DNA of 64,000 nt. Source: an uncultured bacterium (GTDB lineage Bacteria; Acidobacteriota; Aminicenantia; Aminicenantales; CALLJL01). The stretch is from positions 124,001 through 188,000 of the forward strand of contig CALLJL010000002.1 in assembly GCA_938092135.1 (NCBI GenBank), written 5' to 3'. Under the pieces are notes generated by a model, which saw only the letters and a program-made list of their open reading frames with translations, was not told where the DNA came from and did no database searches. Positions 59,550 through 64,000 of the stretch are shown one piece after another. A program made the translations under genes and the position numbers. Within the stretch, counting starts at the first letter, position 1. Every line of letters begins with the position of its first letter.

Positions 59550-59844
59550 AAAAAACTCCTTCCCGGGAAAAAGGATTCTTTTGAATCCCCCTCCTTTTTA
59601 AATTATAACATAAAAGCTTCTTATTTTATAAAATTTTTTAAGTAAACCTTTTTCCCCAATTTAAAGTCTCCAGATTTTCCTGTCCTAAATCTCTAAAAAA
59701 AGATTTGGACTAATTTATTTAAAAATCAATAATATTTTTTAGGCGTAGAACTTTTTCCAACCGAATTAACGGGTTATTTTCAAAAAATTGTTATTAATAG
59801 CCGTGATTAGTCAATCAAAAATGGCATAGGCCTAATTTTCCAAT
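59550..59844. other. AT-rich intergenic region without recognised features
   Basis: Between the radical SAM gene start and the end of the recombinase gene. It contains the ribosome site of the radical SAM gene at its left end and a short inverted pair GGATTC/GAATCC near 59572. I see no ORF, clear promoter or terminator. Confidence 0.3.
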
Positions 59845-60744
59845 CTAAGAACGGGGATGACTTCGCTTATAAACTTCCATTAAATGACGAAGGTCAAGAT
59901 GGGTATATTTTTCAGTGGTCGCCAAGCTTTTATGCCCAAGAAGTTCCTGAATTGCCCGGACATCGGCTCCGCGGCTTAAAAGATGAGAAGCAAAAGAGTG
60001 GCGAAGGGAATGGGGGCTTATCTTTCTCGCCAGAGACTTTTGTTCAAGATATTTTCTGACAATTCTCTGGACTGATCGACAGGTAAGACGGGTTCCTTTT
60101 TTATTCAAGAAAATAGCTTTAAAATCTTCTCTTTTAGCCGAGGTTTTCTTTGGCCATAAAAGAGGTCTTATCTGAAGATAAGCCTGCAGACTCTCAGCCG
60201 CTTTTCGGCCAAAGGGAACAATTCTTTCTTTCTGGCCTTTACCTCTAACTCGAACCAATCTATCCTTTAAATTAAGATCATCTTCATCAAGGCCAACCAG
60301 CTCACTAACCCTGATCCCAGTAGCGTAGAGAAGTTCAAGAATAGCCCGATCTCTTCGAGCCAGGGGTTCGTCACTTTCAGGCAAATCAAGAAAGAAGTTA
60401 ATTTCTTCCTCGGTTAAAAAAGTGGGAATTTTCTTTTCCTTTCTCGGTGTTCCCATAATTTTGGCGACATTTTCGTCAACCCAGCCTTTTTCTCGAGCAT
60501 AACTCAAAAAGGAGCGAAGGGCATGGAACTTTCTAGCCACACTGGCTCGGGATAATCCAAGACCGTAAAGATGGGTTAAAAATCGTCGAACCGAAATATG
60601 GTCGATGGAAGCCAGTTTCAATCCTTCCTTCTTCGCGAAAAGATAGAATTGCCGAAGATCAAGACCGTAACTGGCTATCGTATGAGGCGAGGCTTTCCTT
60701 TCGTGGCGAAGATAATCTAGATATTTTTCAATCTTCTCCTTCAC
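59845..60744 (-). CDS. xerD: Tyrosine recombinase of the XerC/XerD type
   Basis: Site-specific recombinase expected to resolve chromosome dimers at dif. The 299-residue protein has an N-terminal SAM-like DNA-binding domain and the catalytic set Arg145 (ATGIRVSEL), Lys169 (RGKGQKE), His244 and Arg247 (HSLRHSF), His270 (LLGHKS) and Tyr279 (TEKYTH). Length and residue spacing fit a host Xer protein rather than a phage integrase. It follows topA with a 4-bp overlap. XerC and XerD cannot be separated here. Confidence 0.88.
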   Translation of the reverse strand: MKEKIEKYLDYLRHERKASPHTIASYGLDLRQFYLFAKKEGLKLASIDHISVRRFLTHLYGLGLSRASVARKFHALRSFLSYAREKGWVDENVAKIMGTPRKEKKIPTFLTEEEINFFLDLPESDEPLARRDRAILELLYATGIRVSELVGLDEDDLNLKDRLVRVRGKGQKERIVPFGRKAAESLQAYLQIRPLLWPKKTSAKREDFKAIFLNKKGTRLTCRSVQRIVRKYLEQKSLARKISPHSLRHSFASHLLSRGADVRAIQELLGHKSLATTEKYTHLDLRHLMEVYKRSHPRS

Positions 60745-63011
60745 TCTCTTAAGGCTCCAGTATTAACTATTTCCTGACTCTTCCCCTCTTTTTTCGCTTC
60801 TTTCCCTTTTCTAGTAATTTCGCTTTTATAATTGCATTCTTTATTTAAACAGTATTGTTCGATCCGTCCGCCCCTCAATCTTTTTTGCCAAATTACAGGC
60901 TGACCGCAGCGGGGACAGGGCTGATGGATAGGTTCATCCCAGGTAGCAAACTGACATTTAGGATATTGGCTACAGCCATAAAAGAATTTTCCCCTTTTTG
61001 TCTTTCTCTTTATGATCAATCCACCGCAATTGTATGGACAGGCCAGCCCTGTAGACTCAATATTTTTTTTAACATAATAACAGCGGGGATAATTTGAACA
61101 GGCAATAAAGAAACCGAAAGGTCCCTTCCTGGAAACCAGATTTGAACCGCAATGGGGACATCTTTCTTCAAGTTTTTTGGCTTCGTTTTTTTTCAGGCTT
61201 TCTTTATATTGGCAAGCCGGAAAGGCCGAGCAAGCTTTGAATTGACCATACCGGCCCATTTTAATAACTAAGGGTTGACCACAGAGAGGACATTTTTCTT
61301 CGGTAGGAATACCCTTACCCTTAACCGTATCTGCTTCTTTACCTTTTTCAAGATCTTTTTTTAGGAGTTCATAGAAATTTCTCAGAGCTTCCAGCCATTG
61401 TTGTTCGCCCTGACTAATTTTATCCAGTTCAGCTTCCATTTGGGCCGTAAATTTAACATCCATCAAATCGGGAAAATGAGTTATTAGGAAATCGGTGACA
61501 AATAGGCCAAGCTCTGTAGGGATGAATTTTCCCTTTTCTTTAATGACATAAACTCTATCTTGAAGGGTAGCAATAATTGGGGCATATGTCGAAGGGCGTC
61601 CTATTCCCTTGGCTTCAAGCTCTCGAACAAGGCTACCTTCAGTATATCGGGGTGGAGGCTGGGTGAAATTTTGTTTGGCTTCAAGATCAATTAACTTAAG
61701 AATTTCACCTGGCTTAGCTTGAGGAAGAATTTCGTCTTTATCCATTGTCTCAGGAAAAAGCTTCAAGTAACCGGGAAACTTTATAACCTGGCCTTTAGCT
61801 TTAAATTCATAACGGCCAGCTTCAATAACAAACTCAGTAGCTTCCACCACAGCCGCCGCCATTTGGGAGGCCAGAAAACGATTCCAAATCAAGCGATAAA
61901 GCTCATATTCATCTTTTTTTAAGTAGGGTTTAACCGCTTCAGGCGTAAGTTCAGGGGAAGTAGGTCGGATGGCCTCATGGGCATCCTGAGCTTGACTTTT
62001 ATTTTTGAAAACCCTAGCTTTGGGAGGCAGATATTCCCTTCCAAAATTCTTCTCAATTAGAGTTCTTGCCCAGCTAAGAGCTACGGGAGAAATTCTAACC
62101 GAATCGGTTCTCATATAAGTGATAAGACCCACTGGTCCTCGCTCGCCTATGGGCAAGCCTTCATAAAGTCTTTGAGCTATAGCCATAGTCTTGGTAACCG
62201 AAAAATGGAGTAAACGGAAAGCATCCTGCTGGAGAGTGCTTGTGATATAAGGGGGCAGAGGATTCCTTTTCTTTTCTTCTATTTTGATATCTTTATGAAG
62301 AAACTGGCAATTCCTTAGCTCCTCTAAAACCTCATCGGCCTTTATCTTCGTAGGTAGCTTAACCTTTTTTCCATCAATTTTTTCCAAATTAGCTTTAAAG
62401 GCTGGGGGTTGGGAAGCCTCAAGAAAAGCCGTTATGGTCCAATATTCCTCGGGCACAAAATTGCGAATTTCCCTTTCCCGCTCGCAGATCAGCCGTAAAG
62501 CCACCGACTGGACTCGACCGGCGCTTAAACCATGTCCGATCTTTTCCCAAAGAAGAGGACTAATTAAATAACCCATCAATCTATCGAGAATGCGTCTGGT
62601 CTGTTGAGCTTTAATTTTATTTTCATCAAGACGTCCAGGCTGGGAAAAGGCCTCTTCGACGGCCTTTTTCGTTATTTCATAGAGAAGCACCCGTCGAATA
62701 TTGGGGTTGAATTTTTCCAGCAATTGACTTAGATGCCAGCAGATAGCCTCTCCCTCCCGGTCAGGGTCGGCGGCAAGAAAAATTTCATGACATTCTGAGG
62801 CCAGACGCTGAAGATTCTTGATCAACTTACGACGTTTGGGCAGGATGATATAAGTTGGCTTAAAATCGTTGTCTATATCAACGCCGAGTTTGCTTTTAGG
62901 TAAATCACACACATGGCCCATAGAAGCCCGGACTAAATATTTTGGTCCCAAATATCGATTGATTGTTTTGGCCTTGGCCGGAGATTCAACAATAACTAAG
63001 GATTTTTCCAT
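60741..63011 (-). CDS. topA: DNA topoisomerase I
   Basis: Relaxes negative supercoils by cutting one strand. The 756-residue protein has the TOPRIM domain (VIVESPAKAKTI at the N-terminus, ADPDREGEAI), the active-site Tyr299 in ITYMRTDSVR, and GRPSTYAPI. Four C-terminal zinc ribbons (CPLCG, CPHCG, CPYNCGG, CPRCG) follow, the usual number being three to five. It overlaps dprA by one base and xer by 4 bp. The dprA-topA-xer order is typical in bacteria. Confidence 0.95.
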   Translation of the reverse strand: MEKSLVIVESPAKAKTINRYLGPKYLVRASMGHVCDLPKSKLGVDIDNDFKPTYIILPKRRKLIKNLQRLASECHEIFLAADPDREGEAICWHLSQLLEKFNPNIRRVLLYEITKKAVEEAFSQPGRLDENKIKAQQTRRILDRLMGYLISPLLWEKIGHGLSAGRVQSVALRLICEREREIRNFVPEEYWTITAFLEASQPPAFKANLEKIDGKKVKLPTKIKADEVLEELRNCQFLHKDIKIEEKKRNPLPPYITSTLQQDAFRLLHFSVTKTMAIAQRLYEGLPIGERGPVGLITYMRTDSVRISPVALSWARTLIEKNFGREYLPPKARVFKNKSQAQDAHEAIRPTSPELTPEAVKPYLKKDEYELYRLIWNRFLASQMAAAVVEATEFVIEAGRYEFKAKGQVIKFPGYLKLFPETMDKDEILPQAKPGEILKLIDLEAKQNFTQPPPRYTEGSLVRELEAKGIGRPSTYAPIIATLQDRVYVIKEKGKFIPTELGLFVTDFLITHFPDLMDVKFTAQMEAELDKISQGEQQWLEALRNFYELLKKDLEKGKEADTVKGKGIPTEEKCPLCGQPLVIKMGRYGQFKACSAFPACQYKESLKKNEAKKLEERCPHCGSNLVSRKGPFGFFIACSNYPRCYYVKKNIESTGLACPYNCGGLIIKRKTKRGKFFYGCSQYPKCQFATWDEPIHQPCPRCGQPVIWQKRLRGGRIEQYCLNKECNYKSEITRKGKEAKKEGKSQEIVNTGALRE

Positions 63012-64000
63012 TAAACTCTCCTTAAATAGGCTGGGCCCGGAAAAGTCAAAACCAATCCCTTAATTTCCAATCGAAGAAGAATCGAAAGAAGTTCACCAGC
63101 CGACTTTTGAGACCGAATTACCACTTCATCCAAGGAAAGAGCCTCCTCCGATGATAAATAAGTTAATATCAGCCTTTCCTCTTCATCGAGCTCCTCAATC
63201 CTATGTTTATTCTCGCTCGGCTTCTCTTTCCAAAGAATAGCATCTCGAACCGATGAGGGCAACTCTAAAACAACATCTTGCCAGTTTTCCACAAGTTTCG
63301 CTCCTGCTTTAATCAAGCCGTTTGTTCCTTGGCTAAGCTCGTTTCCAACTCTCCCCGGTACAGCCATTACTTCCCGGTTCTGGTCTAAAGCTAATTTGGC
63401 TGTAATTAAAGAACCACTTCGATTTGAAGCTTCGACAACAATTATCGCCAAAGACAGACCACTGATGAGACGATTCCTCCAGGGGAAATGATGGGCCAGG
63501 GGAGGTTCATCGGGAGGATATTCAGAAATGACTGCCCCCTGAGCCACAATTTTCTTAAATAAATCCCTGTTTTCGGGAGGATATATACGCTTTAAGCCTG
63601 AACCGAGAACAGCGACGGTCTGTCCATCTTTAAGAGCAGCCTCATGAGCTATAGAATCAATTCCCCTGGCTAATCCACTGACAATGACCAGTCCGCGGCT
63701 AGATAGGTCCGAGGCCAAAGTTTCAGCCATGCTCCGACCATAGGGAGAAGGATGTCGAGTGCCCACAATAGCTATAGAAGGAAGATTTAAAACTTCTCTT
63801 TTACCAGCTCCAAAAAGAAGAAAAGGTGGACAACTTATCTCTCTGAGCAAAAGAGGGTAATCTGGGTCATCCCTGGTGATAATCCAGAAATTATTCTTTT
63901 CCAACCAAGCCTTAACTTTTCTCGCCTGGTCAATTGCTCTGCCCGAAAGAAGCTGGGAGATAATCTCCTCTTCCAGTCCAAGGCCAATCAAGTCATTTTT
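63011..64000 (-). CDS. dprA: DNA-processing protein A (5' end outside window)
   Basis: Loads RecA on single-stranded DNA during transformation. The Rossmann-like core has IVGTRHPSPYGRSMAE, SGLARGIDSIAHEAAL, SEYPPDEPP and the DNA-loop FPWRNRLISGLS, and a winged-helix tail closes the protein. The frame remains open to the right edge and includes KNDLIGLGLEE before TTG 63991. The gene therefore probably begins beyond the window rather than at that TTG. The visible part is about 330 residues. Confidence 0.93.
   Translation of the reverse strand, partial: KNDLIGLGLEEEIISQLLSGRAIDQARKVKAWLEKNNFWIITRDDPDYPLLLREISCPPFLLFGAGKREVLNLPSIAIVGTRHPSPYGRSMAETLASDLSSRGLVIVSGLARGIDSIAHEAALKDGQTVAVLGSGLKRIYPPENRDLFKKIVAQGAVISEYPPDEPPLAHHFPWRNRLISGLSLAIIVVEASNRSGSLITAKLALDQNREVMAVPGRVGNELSQGTNGLIKAGAKLVENWQDVVLELPSSVRDAILWKEKPSENKHRIEELDEEERLILTYLSSEEALSLDEVVIRSQKSAGELLSILLRLEIKGLVLTFPGPAYLRRV

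Noticed and set aside
1-64000. CRISPR arrays, insertion sequences, prophage or rRNA genes
   Set aside because: No spaced direct repeats, transposase-like or phage-like proteins, or rRNA segments were seen. The only recombinase is a host-type Xer protein in its usual place beside topA.

Overview
The window looks like a chromosomal segment of an anaerobic, hydrogen-metabolising, diderm bacterium. The diderm inference rests on an OprP-like porin and lipoproteins. Anaerobic energy metabolism is inferred from two [NiFe] hydrogenases, a [FeFe]-hydrogenase-like protein and two heterodisulfide-reductase (Hdr)/NADH-dehydrogenase (Nuo) modules. DNA is moderately AT-rich, most genes have strong AGGAGG-type ribosome sites, and several start with TTG. 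No 16S rRNA is present. The gene mix (Hdr, Mvh, sulfhydrogenase, a large secreted Asp-box protein) would suit a deep-branching lineage such as Aminicenantes, but that is a low-confidence guess.

Layout. 1-7.3 kb: rpmA (cut by the edge), rplU, tRNA-Val, two signalling proteins, tRNA-Lys and tRNA-Glu, a lipoprotein and gatCA. 7.36-7.51 kb: a compact promoter-to-terminator unit without an ORF, a candidate small RNA. 7.6-21.2 kb: energy cluster 1, holding hdrCB, the N-terminal half of hdrA, a six-gene [FeFe]-hydrogenase-like sensor block (two DRTGG proteins, two ATPases, a PHP protein), nuoE, a small ferredoxin, nuoF, a NuoG/HdrA-C fusion, then mvhDGA encoding a group-3c-like [NiFe] hydrogenase. 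21.3-24.7 kb: a histidine kinase and a sigma-54 activator. 24.9-29.4 kb: a group-3b-like [NiFe] hydrogenase whose large subunit carries its maturation protease as a C-terminal domain. 29.4-33.25 kb: a palindromic element, receiver proteins, a receiver-kinase, a free M52 protease and hypBA. 33.3-39.8 kb, minus strand: energy cluster 2, a paralogue of the Hdr-Nuo part of cluster 1 without hydrogenase genes. 40-64 kb: a large NAD-glutamate dehydrogenase, a pst phosphate operon with porin, an Rrf2 regulator, then mainly housekeeping genes (galM, rdgB, comEA, xer, topA, dprA) with a secreted 11-Asp-box protein and a B12/radical-SAM protein.

How it fits together. In both energy clusters HdrA is cut at the same place, inside its inserted ferredoxin domain. 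The N-half is a separate protein and the C-half is fused behind a NuoG-like [2Fe-2S]/[4Fe-4S] module. This predicts a Hdr-Nuo electron-bifurcating complex linking NAD(H), ferredoxin, a disulfide and, in cluster 1, H2 through MvhDGA. The 3b hydrogenase operon and the Hdr-Nuo cluster 2 operon each have a good sigma-54 promoter. Both also have a similar G/A-GGAAA-N-TTTCC dyad about 119 bp upstream of the -24 element, so the adjacent NtrC-type regulator may control both as one regulon.

All calls come from reading motifs in the sequence. No database search, structure prediction or phylogeny was run.
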